The notes under the pieces are model-generated. The model saw only the letters and a program-made list of their open reading frames with translations, was not told the DNA's origin and made no database searches. This document shows, piece by piece, positions 1-11,150 of a stretch of DNA of 64,000 nt. Numbering within the stretch: position 1 is the stretch's first letter; every line of letters starts with the position of its first letter. This DNA comes from Aedes albopictus (lineage: Eukaryota > Arthropoda > Insecta > Diptera > Culicidae), in NCBI RefSeq assembly GCF_035046485.1, contig NC_085138.1, positions 292,932,256 through 292,996,255 on the forward strand. Direction: 5' to 3'. Both the position numbers and the translations under genes were made by a program.

Positions 1-2500
1 AGACATTCTTCCAACAGCACCATGAGAATTTCTTTCAAAGTTTATGGGTAAATTTGTCCTGGAGTCTCCGAGAATTTCTACTGAAGTTTCTCCGAGAATT
101 TCTTGAAGTTTAACAAGCTTCTGAAGAGTTGCTGCAGCATTTGTTGTAGAAGTTCTCCAGAGTTACCCAGACATTCTCCATGATTTGACAGGAAATAACT
201 CCATAAATTATCCATAAATTATGGAATCCCCCAGAAGTTCCATGAAAGTTACTTCAAGAGAGTTCTTCAAGAAGTCCCCCAGCAATTATGCATGGTTCTC
301 TCAGGATTTCCCTCGAATATTTCCCGGGTTTTCCCGAAATTCCTCAAGAAGATGGAATCCTTGGGTTTACTTTCAAGAGTTCCACAAAAACAAATCGGAA
401 ATTCCTTCCGAAGATCTTCGGAAATTCATCCTGGAGTTCCATAGAAATGCCTCCATGAGTTCCTCGGGAATTCCTACAGGAAGTTCTAGGATTTGATTGA
501 CTGATTTATCTTTATTTGAGAGACTTTCAGCCCTTGGCTGGTTCGTCTCTGAAGGTCTAGGAAATTCCTCCAGAAGTTTCTCGAGAATTTCTCCAGGAGA
601 TCCTCGGGAATGCTTCCAGGAGTTCTTCGGGAATGCTTCCAGGAGTTCTACAGGAACTTCTCCAGGTGTATCTCGGGATTTCTTAAGAATTCTTCCCAGA
701 GATCCTGAGGAATACCTACAAGAGATTCACAGGAATTCTTCTAGCAGTTCTTTGGAAATTCCTGCAGGACTTCTTCGGGAATACGTTCAGAAACTCCTCG
801 AGAATTCCTCCAGGAGTTCCTCGGATATTTCTCCAGAAGTTCTTCGGTAATTCCTTCAGGATATCCTTGAGAACTCCTTCTGGAGTTCCTGGAGAATTCC
901 TCCAGGAGATCCTTGGGAATACCTCTAAGAGATCCCCGGGAATTCCTCCATCAGTTCTCTAGAAATTCTTGCAGGAGTTTCTAGGCAATTTCCTACAGAC
1001 ATTTCCGAGAGAATATCTTAAAGTTCGCAGGAAATTCCTTTAGGAGTTTCATGGAAATTTATCCACGAGTCCCCGAGAATTTCTCCAGGAATTTCCCGGG
1101 AATCCTTCCATAGATTCCCTACGAATGCCATGGGAATTCCCTTAGAAGCAACCGAAGAATTCCTGCAGTAATTGTGGTAGAATGCCTTCAGGATTTCCTA
1201 TAGTATATCCCAATGATTTTTTTAATTAACCACATAAATTATCCGGAAATTCCATCCAAAATTTCAATGAAATTTACTTCAAAGTCTACCAAAAACTCCT
1301 CCAGCAATAATCCGGAAATCCCTCCAGAAGATCCTCGAGAAGTCATCCTGTAGTTCCTAGAGAATTCCTCAAAGAGTTCTTAGGGTATTTCTCCAGAAGA
1401 TATTCGGGAATTCGTACAGGAGGTTCTCGGAAATTTCTCTATGAGTTCTTCGGGAATTCCTCTAGAAGATTATCGGGAATTCCTCCAGAAGTATCTCTGG
1501 AATTCTCCAGGAGATCCTTGGGAATGCTTTCACAAATTCTTCGGAAATTCTTCCAGGAGTTTTACGGGAACTCTTCCAAAAGTATCTTGGAAATTCTTCC
1601 AGGAGATCCCCGACCACCTTGAGATCCTCGGAGATTCCTCAAGGTTCCTTGGGAGTTCCTGCAGGACTTTCTCGGGAATTCCTCCAAGGAGAAATTCACG
1701 AGGAACTTCTTGAGGAATTCATGAGGAACTTCTGGATAAATTCTTGAGGAGCTTCTGGAGAATACATGGAGGAATTTCAGAGGAACTACTGAATTTTTGA
1801 CAACTCCAGGAGGACTTTGCGAGGAACTCCTAGATGTATATAAGAGAATCTCTTGTAGAAATTTCCAAGGAACTCCAGGAAGTATACCCGAGGAACTCCT
1901 AGAGGAATTCCAAAATAACTTCTGGAGCAATTCCCGAGGAACTTCAGGAGGAATTCCCGAGAAACTTCTGGAAAAATTATCGATTCCTGATGAACTCCTG
2001 TAGTTCTTGAGGAATTCCTGGAGGAATTCGGAACTCTTAGAGGAATTTTCTAGGAACTTTTGGAGGAATTCCTGAGGATCTTCTAGAAGAATTTCCAAGG
2101 AACTCCCGAAGAATTCCTGAGGATCTTCTAGAGGAATTTCCAAGGAATTCCCGAAGATCTCATGAAAAATTCCAGGTGGAATTTGAGAGGAGCTTCTGGT
2201 GGAATTTCTGGGAACACCGGGAATAATTCCAGAAAAACTCTTGAATTAATTTCAAGAGGAATTCCTTATGAAATTCTGAAGGAATTCCTGTGGAACTTCT
2301 GGAGAGATTCCCATGAATTCCCATGGAGAAGTCTTAACAAGCTCTCTTGGTCAAATCTTCGGAAAAATCTGCGGGAAATTCTGGACGTAGCTCTGTTTGA
2401 AATTCAAACGACGAAGAAAGTACCTCTGCTTTTGTAGGTTTAAAAAAAACTAGGGGAGAATACCCAGATGAATTCCTCGAGGAGACACTAAAGAAATTCT
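1..2500. repeat. Degenerate ~24-bp GGAATTCC-type minisatellite, inverted halves
   Basis: This stretch is built from diverged units of roughly 22-24 bp resembling CTCCAGGAATTCCTCGGGAA. From 1 to about 1690 the units read in the TTCCTCCAGGAGTTC orientation. From about 1700 to 2500 they read in the opposite GAGGAATTCCTGGAG orientation, so the block is a loose fold-back. Its open frames give low-complexity Ser/Arg/Glu-rich peptides that follow the repeat and are not taken as genes. The same family recurs at 15540-16085, 19122-19745, 20080-20760, 22120-23230, 45330-45540, 49800-50690, 55270-56160, 62150-62264 and 63191-64000. Confidence 0.8.
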
Positions 2501-2944
2501 AGAAATAACGTCTTCCAGAATCTTTGATGACTTTTGAATGAAATTAAAAATAATATTTACAAATATTTGTTTTGTTCTGGAAGATATCTTGAAGCATTCA
2601 TGGAATGTGTTGGTTGTTTCCTAAAAAAATGCTTTCTTTATATAATTCTTGATTTAAAAATGTTTTCAATAAATCAGGATATATCCTAAAATTCCCAAAA
2701 TTGTGTTCGATATATTTGAATCGTATTTTAACCAAAAACTGCTCCAAATTTCTACCAATATAAAGACCGAAAAACTACGAATCTGTAAGTTTATCAATAA
2801 AAATTGAAACGCATTTAATCTGAAATCGTTCCAAGAATTGAATTATTGGGTTGGATCAACAATATAAATATTATTTTTTAGCTTTCAAATGTCTTCAAAA
2901 GTCACGTAATTTGAAATATCTTCAATATGTCTTCACAAAAATAA
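2501..2944. other. AT-rich spacer, nothing recognised
   Basis: No coding frame or clear element is seen. ATGTCTTCACA at about 2929-2939 recurs just after the downstream SINE and may be its target-site duplication. Confidence 0.5.
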
Positions 2945-3126
2945 ATGTGTGGAGCGGACCTGGTGTGATGGTTAGAACACTTGCCTATCACGACGAGGGC
3001 CTGGGATCGAACCCCACTCCCGACAAACTCGCAAAATGTGAGTTCTTCCTTCGTAAGGAAAGTAAAGCGTGGGTCCCGAGATGAACTAGCCTAGCGCTAA
3101 AAATCTCGTTAATACAGATAAAAAAA
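2945..3126 (+). mobile_element. tRNA-derived SINE
   Basis: The head is tRNA-like, with an A-box-like TGGTGTGATGG and a B-box-like GGATCGAACCC, the internal Pol III promoter pattern of tRNA-derived SINEs. A body of about 100 bp follows and the 3' end is AATACAGATAAAAAAA. ATGTCTTCACA occurs on both sides (about 2929 and 3127) and is a candidate target-site duplication. The same 3' end, cut to a few bases, is seen near 56569. It is too diverged from tRNA at the acceptor and body to be a functional tRNA gene. Confidence 0.75.
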
Positions 3127-3654
3127 TGTCTTCACAGAAGTTCAAATGTCTTCAAATTGAAGACATGCCTTCACATCTGGCATCCCTGCTATATGCACTT
3201 ATGGCCTTAGCGTTAAACACGCGGTTTGTTATCAAGACCAATAGACCATGTTGATGGTGAAGGATTCGTTTTCTGGTAAGTCCAAACACTTTTGGTGATA
3301 GAAATATCCTTGACTTCTTTGGACAATTGTTTAAACATACCAAGCTCATAAGTAATATGATTAACAGATTTACGGTTTAAGTTATTCCATTTTTTACTGT
3401 ATTATGTAAAACAAATATTATCAAATTTAGTAAGGGTATGCGGTATGAGTTTTTTTTCAAAGCGATACGAAACGAAACGATATATATATTTTTTTATGCG
3501 AGGCGGTACGAAACGAAACGAGATTCAAAAATGTTTCGTGAGATCGATACGAAATACGAATTCACTCGGTATTTTTCGAAACGAAACGAAATTTTGCGAA
3601 AAATTCCGCGGAATTGCAGTTTTATTAATTTTGTGCAAATTCTTGCTGCGTGTT
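3127..3654. other. Spacer with CGAAACGAAACGA-like simple repeats
   Basis: No gene is seen. Around 3470-3600 there are several copies of short CGAAACGAAACGA runs, giving two overlapping low-complexity frames that are rejected as genes. Confidence 0.5.
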
Positions 3655-3972
3655 TGCATTTTTGCCTTTCTTGTACACCAAAGTGTACTGAAAGGCTATA
3701 TGTTCACTCAAAAAACGATTTTCTGATAGAAGGCTCCGAGGGTCAAGTAACATATACCAATCAACTCAGTTCGACGATTTGAGATGATGTCTGTATGGGT
3801 GTATGTATGTATGTCTGTGTGCAAAAAAAAGTTCACTCACTTTTAAGGCACATCTCATTGGCCGATTTTTCGGATTATAGCTCGAATCGAATCGGAATTT
3901 TACCGCATTATTTGCTGTAAAAAAAGGTCCAGATCGGTCAAGGCGTTCCGGAAATATGGCCATTTCAGTACA

Positions 3973-5027
3973 CAGTGGTCCACGAAACAGATTTACGAGG
4001 AAAGATGCATTCAACGCCTTCAAATGAGCTTTTAGGCAAATATGGTCTTCTACAAAGTTGTCCCTAATAATAAGGCCCTCTTTAAAATGTGCATGAAAAT
4101 TGGGGTGGTCCATATTTCTAAAGAAATCGGTAATCAAACTTTTTTATTTACAAGAATAACTGTATACATTTTTTGGGAAAGTTGTAGATCTATCAATTTT
4201 GAGCAACTTTGCTGAGGACACTTTTTATGTAGCTTACATAACCGATCTAGAGGTATTTTTCTGAATAAGCTAAGGGTGGTTCAAGAAAAAAACCGGTTTT
4301 CTGGCATTAACTTTTTCAGTTTCGATTTTTCATCCAAGTCGCCTAAGAAACACTTGTAGAGAATTTGAGGACGCGTCGTGCGCTGAGATGGTCGTTATCT
4401 CTTTTAGTTCAAAAGTTACAGGCGTTTTTCTAAAAAAACATAGTTTTTTAAAAAGGGTTTATGATGGTTTGGGGCAAACATAAAAAATATCTTTTGCCCG
4501 CATTCAAAAGAAGAAATGCTGTTATAAAACATATCAAAAAGTTAGAGGGGTGTTATTTTTGTAACTCAAGGGAAAAATACTTCAAAAGTGCGTATTTTTT
4601 TCTAGAAAATCATCAATATCTTTTGAACGGAATGACGTAGCAATATTCTCAGCGAACCAAAATACGCGTTTTGGGAAGCTCTAAAAGTGGTTCTTAGGCG
4701 ACTTTGACGAGAAATTTGAAACAAAAAAGAAGAAATATACCTCTAGATCGGTCAATTTTAAAGCTACATAAAAAGTGTCCTCAGCAAAGTTGCTCAAAAT
4801 TGATAGATCTACAACTATCCCGAAGAATATATATAGTTATTTTTGCAAATAAAAAAGTTTGGTTCCCAATTTATTTGAAAATATGGACCACCCTAATTTT
4901 CATGTATATTGAAAAGAGGGGCTTATGTTTAGGAACAACTTTGTAGAAGACCATATTAATCTAGAAAAACATTTGAAGGCGCTGAATGCATCTTTCCTTG
5001 TAAATCTGGTTCGTGGACCATTGTGCA
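3973..5027. mobile_element. Nested fold-back element with ~350-bp inverted arms
   Basis: The ends are CACAGTGGTCCACGAA on the left and TTCGTGGACCATTGTG on the right. The arms, about 3973-4340 and 4660-5027, are diverged inverted copies; both contain TTGAGCAACTTTGCTGAGGA in opposite orientation. The flanks CAGTA and CAGTG could be a short target duplication. No protein is encoded. It lies within family A copy 1. Confidence 0.65.
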
Positions 5028-5159
5028 GTGATCCAGACCAGCACCGGACATGCGACACATCAAACTGCGGTGATTTTTGTAAACTTTAGCATGGTTGACG
5101 AATTTTGTGCGGAAATCAACATTACAGACCAGAAATTCCATGATATCGGCCCAAAATTG

Positions 5160-5790
5160 AAAGTGGCAGCATAATATTCAAGATGAAGGTTCAAAATTTA
5201 AAATGGCGGCTGTTTAATATAGATTTAGGCTCTAAAGCCATGCAATATGGGTGTATTTGGAATGAGGAAGAAACCTGGACTCCAAAAATGGCGACCAGAA
5301 TATCCAATATGGCGGTCTAAAATCCGAGATAGCGACTCCAAATTCAAAATGGTGGCTCCAAATCCAAGATGGCGGCTGTTCAAAGGCGTTTAGGCTCTAA
5401 ACCATGCAATATGTATGTTTTTGGCATAGAGAAGATGTCTGAACTCCAAAACTGACCACCAGAATATCCAAGATAGCGGCTCCAAATTCAAGTTTTCGTC
5501 TATTTAATGGAGTGTAATATGTTTATATTTGGTATGGAGAATATGGCGGGAGTTAAAAAATGGCGACCAGAATATCAAAGATGGTGACTCCAAATTCAAG
5601 ATCGCGACTGGTAAACGGAGGTTTAGACCCTAAAATCATGCAAATTCGATGTATAGAAGATATGTGGAAGATGTCCTGCCCGGAGTCTAAAAATAACGAC
5701 CAGAATATCCAAGATGGCGAACTTAAATCCAAAATGGCTGCTCAAAATTCAAGATAGCGGCTTTTTCTTAAGATTTTGAGGCTCAAACAT
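5160..5790. repeat. Irregular repeat rich in AAGATGGCGGC-like motifs
   Basis: About a dozen variants of AARATGGCGRC occur here, spaced tens of bases apart (for example an exact AAGATGGCGGC at 5366-5376), with intervening CTCCAAATTCAAG blocks. Units recur about every 150-170 bp. The reverse complement of this block is found at 45820-46210 in the related element. The motif equals the known YY1/Pleiohomeotic-type recognition core (GCCAT); whether it is bound is inference. Confidence 0.6.
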
Positions 5791-6028
5791 CAAAATCCAG
5801 ATGATCGATATGATTTTTGGTGCCATGAAATGGATTCTTGTTAAACGTATGAAAGTGCGATATTCATCAACATGTCACTTGAGTTTTGTTGAAATGGGTT
5901 TTTGAAGGCATGAAAAAGGCACCATCACCGCTAGGTGGATTAATTAGGGTTTTTTTTTTCTAGCGGCGGTGGCGCGGTGTTTTCGTCAACACTCTCATCC
6001 CCTAGTCTTCATTTGCTACAGTGCCTAT

Positions 6029-6145
6029 TATAGGGTACTGCATTGTTATGATTTTATATGGGATTTTGAAGTTTCTTGGCCTTGTTGTTTACAAAATTTC
6101 TGTAAGAGTGAAAGAGAACGAGAGAATTTCATGCAGTGCCCTATA
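6029..6145. mobile_element. Short MITE, TIR TATAGGGYACTGCAT
   Basis: This is a 117-bp element with terminal inverted repeats TATAGGGTACTGCAT and ATGCAGTGCCCTATA. A second copy of the family is split between 29189-29280 and 33430-33441 by a LINE insertion. It has no coding capacity. Confidence 0.7.
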
Positions 6146-6151
6146 GGGTGC

Positions 6152-6999
6152 TAAACCATTTGAGCAGGGGGGCCAGTGTACCAATTTGTTTGAAATTTTG
6201 TACGTGACTAGATATTGTATACATCTCACTACGTACAAAAAAATTCAGTTGGCTTCTTTAGCGGTATTCCAACTCCATATTCTGAATCTGCATGTCAATC
6301 TGAGCCAAAATCCAAATTTTCATGAATTTTGGTGCACGGGAATCTATTTAAAAATCAATTTGAAGTTTGTATGGGAGCAATTTGTCGAATCACCCCTTGT
6401 CGCATTTTGTACTGGGCGGAGCTGTCAAGCAGTTCCTCAGCTGTCAAAAGATTATTTCAAAAAATCTCTTTGAAATTGATTTTTGATATAAAAATAAAGT
6501 TTAAAAAATCTGAAAAAAAATCATAGTGGATCAGAAAAAGGTGCTCTTTCGTATAAAATCAAAAAGTATATGTTTCAAAATTTAAAAATCCAATTGGCTT
6601 CTTTAACGGTGTTGAGGTAATTCGATATTCTTAATCTGCATGTTAAACTGAGTCGAAATCCAAATTTTTATGAATTTTGGTGTCCGGGAATCTATTTAAA
6701 AATCAATTTGAAGTTTGTATGGGAGCGATTTATCGAATCACCCCTCGTCGCAGTTTATACTGGGCGGAGCTGTCAAACAGTTGCCAAGCTGTCAAAAGGT
6801 GATTTCAAAAAATCTCTTTGAAATTGATTTTAAGTACCTAAATAAAGTTCTAAAAATCTGAAAAAAATCATGGTGGCTCACGTGGCGTATGAAAATGAAA
6901 AATCGATACATTTTTCGAAATTTAAAAACCCAATTGAGGCAAAATTGACTGAGCTAGAGCGCAAAGTCCTCATAATAGGCCCCCCTGCCTAAATGGTCC
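6152..6999. mobile_element. TIR element containing two tandem ~345-bp units
   Basis: Inverted ends (CCATTTGAGCAGGGGGGCC on the left and GGCCCCCCTGCCTAAATGG on the right) bound two direct repeats starting near 6246 and 6591. Each unit contains TGGCTTCTTTARCGG and a GGGCGGAGCTGTCAA block. The short frames at 6186-6526 lie inside the repeat unit and are not conserved between the copies, so no gene is called. Confidence 0.6.
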
Positions 7000-7410
7000 C
7001 AGATCCTTTTTTTTTGCTTTTTTCAGTGACAGTTATTGACAATTTCAACAATTACACCAATAACGTCATAAGATTGCTTCAATGACTTAATAAGATCACA
7101 CCAATGCGTTGCATCACTGCGATGATGCTATAAGATGCTCGAACTACGAATGAGGCTCCATCTTTAAACCAACCGGTACCTCTACCAGATGTGTAGTGCA
7201 AAGAAATCAATTGCTCATTAAGTTAAATTGACAAAAATCGCTACGTTTAACTCGATATTAAGTTAAACATAGCGAATTTTCTCAATATCCAATATTCAAT
7301 AGCTCAGACAACGACAGTTCCATGTCACCCCAAACGAAAAACGAATAGCCAGAATTATCTCCTGAAGAAGACTCTAATGCGAGTCTAAAAAGAAATCTAA
7401 AACTTTCGTT
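7000..7410. other. Spacer, nothing recognised
   Basis: No gene or repeat structure is clear. Part of it may be 3' sequence of the adjoining LINE. Confidence 0.4.
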
Positions 7411-7921
7411 TCAATTCGTTAAGACTGCAGTGCTATAATTAAAAGTTGCATAAGATGCAACAAAATATGCTAATCCACTAAGCACATTGCCATTACCGCC
7501 AGATCCTACGTCTCTCCTGGAATCACCAAGAAGGCATTGCTTCGGAGAGGGGCTAGTGCATATCGCACCCTCAAGGTTAAAGCCAACCATGCAGCAACGA
7601 ACAACGAAGATACGCTCTTTGGGGAGTACACCAACGTAGCGTTCTGGCGCTTTGCCAGCTTCTCGGGTGACCTTACCACTCCCGTTGACCTGTGAACGTC
7701 GACCACCACGCCTGCTTACAACTGCTTTGCAAGCACCAAGAAATGCTCCGCGATATGACCTCCTGAAAGCTAAGGCCCTATCAGCTAGCACACAGAATGA
7801 TCTTGCATCTACCCCGGCCCTCACAGGGGACCCGTTTGCATCCGCGGGCTCGGATTCATCCCAGAAGACTGACGCCATGACAGCAACTATGTCGGCCACT
7901 CATTCACTATAGGAGTCGAGT

Positions 7922-8191
7922 TTATCGCAGGACACCAGTATGACCTGCGTGTTTAGCCGAACCCACGGACCTCCTCTTGTATAGCGTCTGAACTAGCCAT
8001 TCTGCGAGTTCTCGCGCCACCAGCTCCAGCTCCAAGACGATGTGAACAGCTGCGGTCGAGCGGACTTCAGTCAATTCCACTTCTTCGATCGATTTACCGT
8101 AGACTTCCAGTGTAACGTCGTCAGTTAAGCCGACAATTGCCACTCCCATCAGAAACTTTATCTTCAACACCTCGTCGTATATGTATGACAT
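7922..8191 (-). pseudogene. R1-like RT palm fragment
   Basis: The 89-residue frame contains IVGLTDDVTLEVYG at the position of the catalytic FADD motif of LINE reverse transcriptases. The first motif residues have changed to LT, although the two Asp remain. It continues the RT that begins at 8735 after a frame break, and the remainder runs toward 7411 in another frame. Not functional. Confidence 0.7.
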
Positions 8192-8318
8192 TCCATTACA
8201 CTGGACCCAGGATACAACCTTGCGGGACTCGTGAGGTTATGCGAAAGCATTTCCGACCTTCCTTTGCGTCGTCAACTAGTACTCGATTCTGGAAGTAATT
8301 TCCGAAGATCTTGTACAA

Positions 8319-8735
8319 TTATCCGGGTATCCCCAGGCACTGGAGCGTATCGGCAATAGCCGCCCAACTAGTACTATTGAACGCGTTCCTTACATCCAGA
8401 GTCACTACTGCACAGTAGCGAATCTCCCTCCTCTTACACTGGATCGCTATCTCGGCGGTTTTTGTAACCGACAGGATAGCGTCTACGGTCGACCTCCTCT
8501 TCCGGAAGCCGTACTGGCTACTTGAGAGCCCATTTAAACCCTCGGTGTGCCTCAACAGCCTGTTGAGGATGATCTTCTCGAGCACCTTCACCGCTCTGTC
8601 GATAAAGCATTGGTCTATAGCCGACGGGTCTCTGGGTGATTTCCTCGCCTTTGACAATAGTACCAGGCTCTGTCGCTTCCAAACCTCTGGGAAAACTCCC
8701 TCGTGCAAGGATTTCTGCATAGCAGACCAGAACAT
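8319..8735 (-). pseudogene. R1-like RT finger/palm fragment
   Basis: A 138-residue open frame holds the conserved N-terminal RT region: VWKRQSLVLLSK, then SQYGFRKRRSTVDAI, then VVTLDVRNAFNSTSW with the first catalytic Asp. The upstream part (8821-9105) is in another frame and links to the endonuclease remnant. It is part of the dead LINE at 7411-10540. Confidence 0.8.
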
Positions 8736-9313
8736 CCCTGGAGCTTCTACAATAGCTACATGAAGGCCAGGTTCGGAACTCCGTTCGGACCTGGAGCCTT
8801 ACCTACGCTAAGGAACTTTGCTATCCCCGCAAGTTCCACATCAGTGACCCTCTCCCCATCGCCAGCCCAGTTCCCGGCTGTCCTACAAATGGAAGCCAAA
8901 GACTAGAATCATGACGCGGAAAAAGCCCCCCGATGATTCCCTCCAACATCTCTAGAGATTGCTCTGTAGGAGCCATTACATTCGCACTGGCACTCTGGCA
9001 AAGACTCTCGAAGCAGACTTTTTTGCTTGCCCTTATCTCAGTTCTCAGTGCGTCTTTTGCAGCGGCGAACACAACCTTGCCTAGGCATGGTCGTATCGCA
9101 CACACGCGAGAGCATCGCTACCAGCTCGTCGTCGTCTAAACCAAGTAGGTTTCGGTCACGGCGGAGCGCTTCCCAAAATACTCCTTCGTCGAATTATGAT
9201 GTCTTCCATCTTCGAGTGCTTAACCTTGGCCTAGTAGCGCCTCCTCTACCCGCTGCCTGTTGTTGTTGTAGTCGATACTGTAGCAAAGCGTCAGGTGATC
9301 ACTGTGAGTGTAG

Positions 9314-9544
9314 CTACCGTCTACAAAAAGTAACGTCTATAATCGACTCAGCACCGTTCCGACTAAAGGTACTCTTGGTACCGACATTAGCCAGGTCGAC
9401 ATCTAGTATGGCCAGTGTCTCTAGCAGGATCTGACCCCGCTGGTTCGTGAAACGGCTTCCCCATTCTACGGCCCAGGCATCGAAGTCATCTGCAATTACC
9501 ACCGGCCTTCGCTCTGTCAGCACGGTCGTCATACAGTCCAGCAT
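9314..9544 (-). pseudogene. R1-like endonuclease fragment
   Basis: A 76-residue frame resembles the C-terminal part of an R1-type endonuclease: VIADDFDAWAVEWGS followed by NQRGQILLETLAILDVDLAN and SIIDVTF. In intact members the first motif is usually GDFNAW, so catalytic positions have changed here. Confidence 0.65.
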
Positions 9545-9654
9545 CTACGTGAACTACTCGATCGGCCACCGCGGAGGCGCATAACAATTACTGTAGTTGT
9601 AACAGAAGAAGATCCCGTATACTTGGGCGATCACGAAGCCTCCATAAAAGGTAA

Positions 9655-9707
9655 TAGGGGGCTGTTCATAAACCACGTAGACCAAATTTTGGTCATCTCA
9701 GAAGCCG
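9655..9707 (+). mobile_element. MITE fragment (GGGGCTGTTCATAAACCACG)
   Basis: About 48 bp nearly identical to 13610-13657. It interrupts the R1-like LINE between the ORF1 zinc knuckles and the endonuclease remnant. Confidence 0.6.
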
Positions 9708-9864
9708 CCTGACAAAGCAGTTGCTGCGTCACAGAGGTTCAGGCTCAGCTGCGTTACCTGCACTGTGATTTGTTCACCGCGGCGTTCTTGAAGGCCGGGC
9801 ACCCTGGACCACCCTGTTATTCACGGATTTCCCGGTATAAATCTGACAAATGGGTGGGCTTATG

Positions 9865-10362
9865 CAGCCTTTTGCCTTATGGCTTTCAGTGCTGCATCTC
9901 CTACACAGTTTGTTCCTGACAGGGTCTTTGCATTCTCATGACTTGTGTTCTTGTTCCAGACACCTTACACAAACCTCCGGTGGCTCGTGTAATGTTAGGT
10001 GACATATGCACCAGCCTACCTTAATCGTCCGCCACAGGTAGCTGAACCAAAGCTACCTGTTTCCTTGAGGCCCTTTCCGTAGCGTAACGCCTGCGGTGGT
10101 CACCTGCACGTCGCACTGCTGCCGTGACGAGCTCCACCACTTCGGTGACCTCGTCTAGGGTTTTCACATTCAGAGTCGCCTCTTGTGTAACAGCCCTCAC
10201 CTCTAACCCTTCGCCAAGGACCTCTTTCGCCAAACTTTTGTAGGAGGCGCCCTTGCGTTCCTTATCGCGCTTCAGCTCCAGGATCATCTCGCCCGTAGGA
10301 GTACGTTTGATACTGTGCAAGTAAGGCCCTATCAGCCAGCATACAGCAGGACGTGCCGACAT
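9865..10362 (-). pseudogene. R1-like ORF1 (gag-like) remnant with two CCHC knuckles
   Basis: Minus-strand translation gives an open 113-residue stretch (10021-10362) with a charged helical region, followed by two C-x2-C-x4-H-x4-C knuckles at about 9865-9980: CVRCLEQEHKS, a stop, then EC, and the intact CRRCSTESHKAKGC. Such knuckles bind nucleic acid in LINE ORF1 proteins. The in-frame stop inside the first knuckle marks it as dead. Confidence 0.7.
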
Positions 10363-10479
10363 GGGGCTTCCACCTGCCTCGACCTTGCCGGCGAGGACCT
10401 CTTCCCAACCGCGGGCTCGGAGCCAACAAAGTAGACCGACGCCACGACAGCAACGCTACCAGGAAGCTTTTTAAGGGCG

Positions 10480-11150
10480 GTTCTGTCAAGTTTTGTTGGC
10501 GTTTTAATGGAATTACGGGGAATTCAGGACATTTCAAATGTATTGAGGGAATTTCAGGATCGTTTCAAGAGGCGATTCAGAGAATAGCCTTTATAGGGCA
10601 TTACAAAGGGTTTGAGGGGCGTTTCAAGGCATTTCAGAGTCGATTTAGAGAATTTCAGGGGGTTCCAGGAACATTTTAATGGTCTTCCTAGAGATTTGAG
10701 GGACGTTTGGTAGCATTACAGGGGCGTTTCAATGGGATTTCAGGTACGTGTCAGAAGGTTTCTGGAGGCGTCCAAAATGGTTTCAGAGGCATTTCAAACA
10801 CCTTTAAGTCAACGAGCATTTCAGGGGCGACATATTTGATGGGAGCTCTGAAAATCCTCTGAAACTTCCTGAAATGCCTCCAACATCACCCTTAAAGCCT
10901 CTCAGACCCATGTAACGCACATGAGACCCTCCGAAATCCCCGAAAACGACTCCGTAATGTCTTTGAAATCCCGCAAAAAATGGTCCGAAACTTCCTGAAA
11001 TGCCTCCAAAATCACCCTAAAACCCCCTCGGACTCCATGTAACGCACCTCAGACCCTCCGAAACCCTCATAAAAGCCTCCGCAACGCCTTTGAAATCAGC
11101 CTAACATGCTATGAGATTTCTTGAAATGCCCCCAAAACCCGCTTAAGACC
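10480..11150. repeat. Fold-back minisatellite of GGGCATTTCAGG-type units
   Basis: Units reading GGGAATTTCAGG or GGCGTTTCA fill 10490-10840, then the orientation flips to CCTGAAATGCCTCC units to about 11150. A short related piece in the second orientation lies at 44945-45060. No gene. Confidence 0.65.

Larger units (their letters stand above)
3655..5955. mobile_element. TIR element, family A copy 1
   Basis: The left end reads TGCCTTTCTTGTACACC. The right end, read on the minus strand, is a CCACCTAGCGGTGATGGTGCC-type end followed by TTTTTCATGCC. The same two ends, in the opposite orientation, bound 45545-49545, so both are copies of one family. Shared content includes the GTGAACATATAGCC-type end and a block rich in GATGGCGGC motifs. 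No transposase frame is visible, so the element is probably non-autonomous. A fragment of the same family lies near 57600-57760. Confidence 0.6.
7411..10540 (-). mobile_element. Degenerate R1-like non-LTR retrotransposon
   Basis: Read on the minus strand the order is a gag-like ORF1 with CCHC zinc knuckles, then apurinic-type endonuclease remnants, then reverse transcriptase. Stop codons and frame changes break every part. RT landmarks are SQYGFRKRRSTVDAILSVTK and the downstream VTLDVRNAFNS block, typical of R1-clade insect LINEs (established family pattern). The palm motif has decayed to LTDD near 8110. A 50-bp piece of an unrelated MITE sits inside at about 9655-9707. Clade assignment is by motif memory and not by alignment. 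Confidence 0.8.

Noticed and set aside
1562..2143. 193-residue minus-strand ORF (and others to about 140 aa in similar blocks)
   Set aside because: The translation only mirrors the ~24-bp minisatellite (SRSSSGI/EFLQ patterns); no domain is seen, and similar frames occur on both strands.
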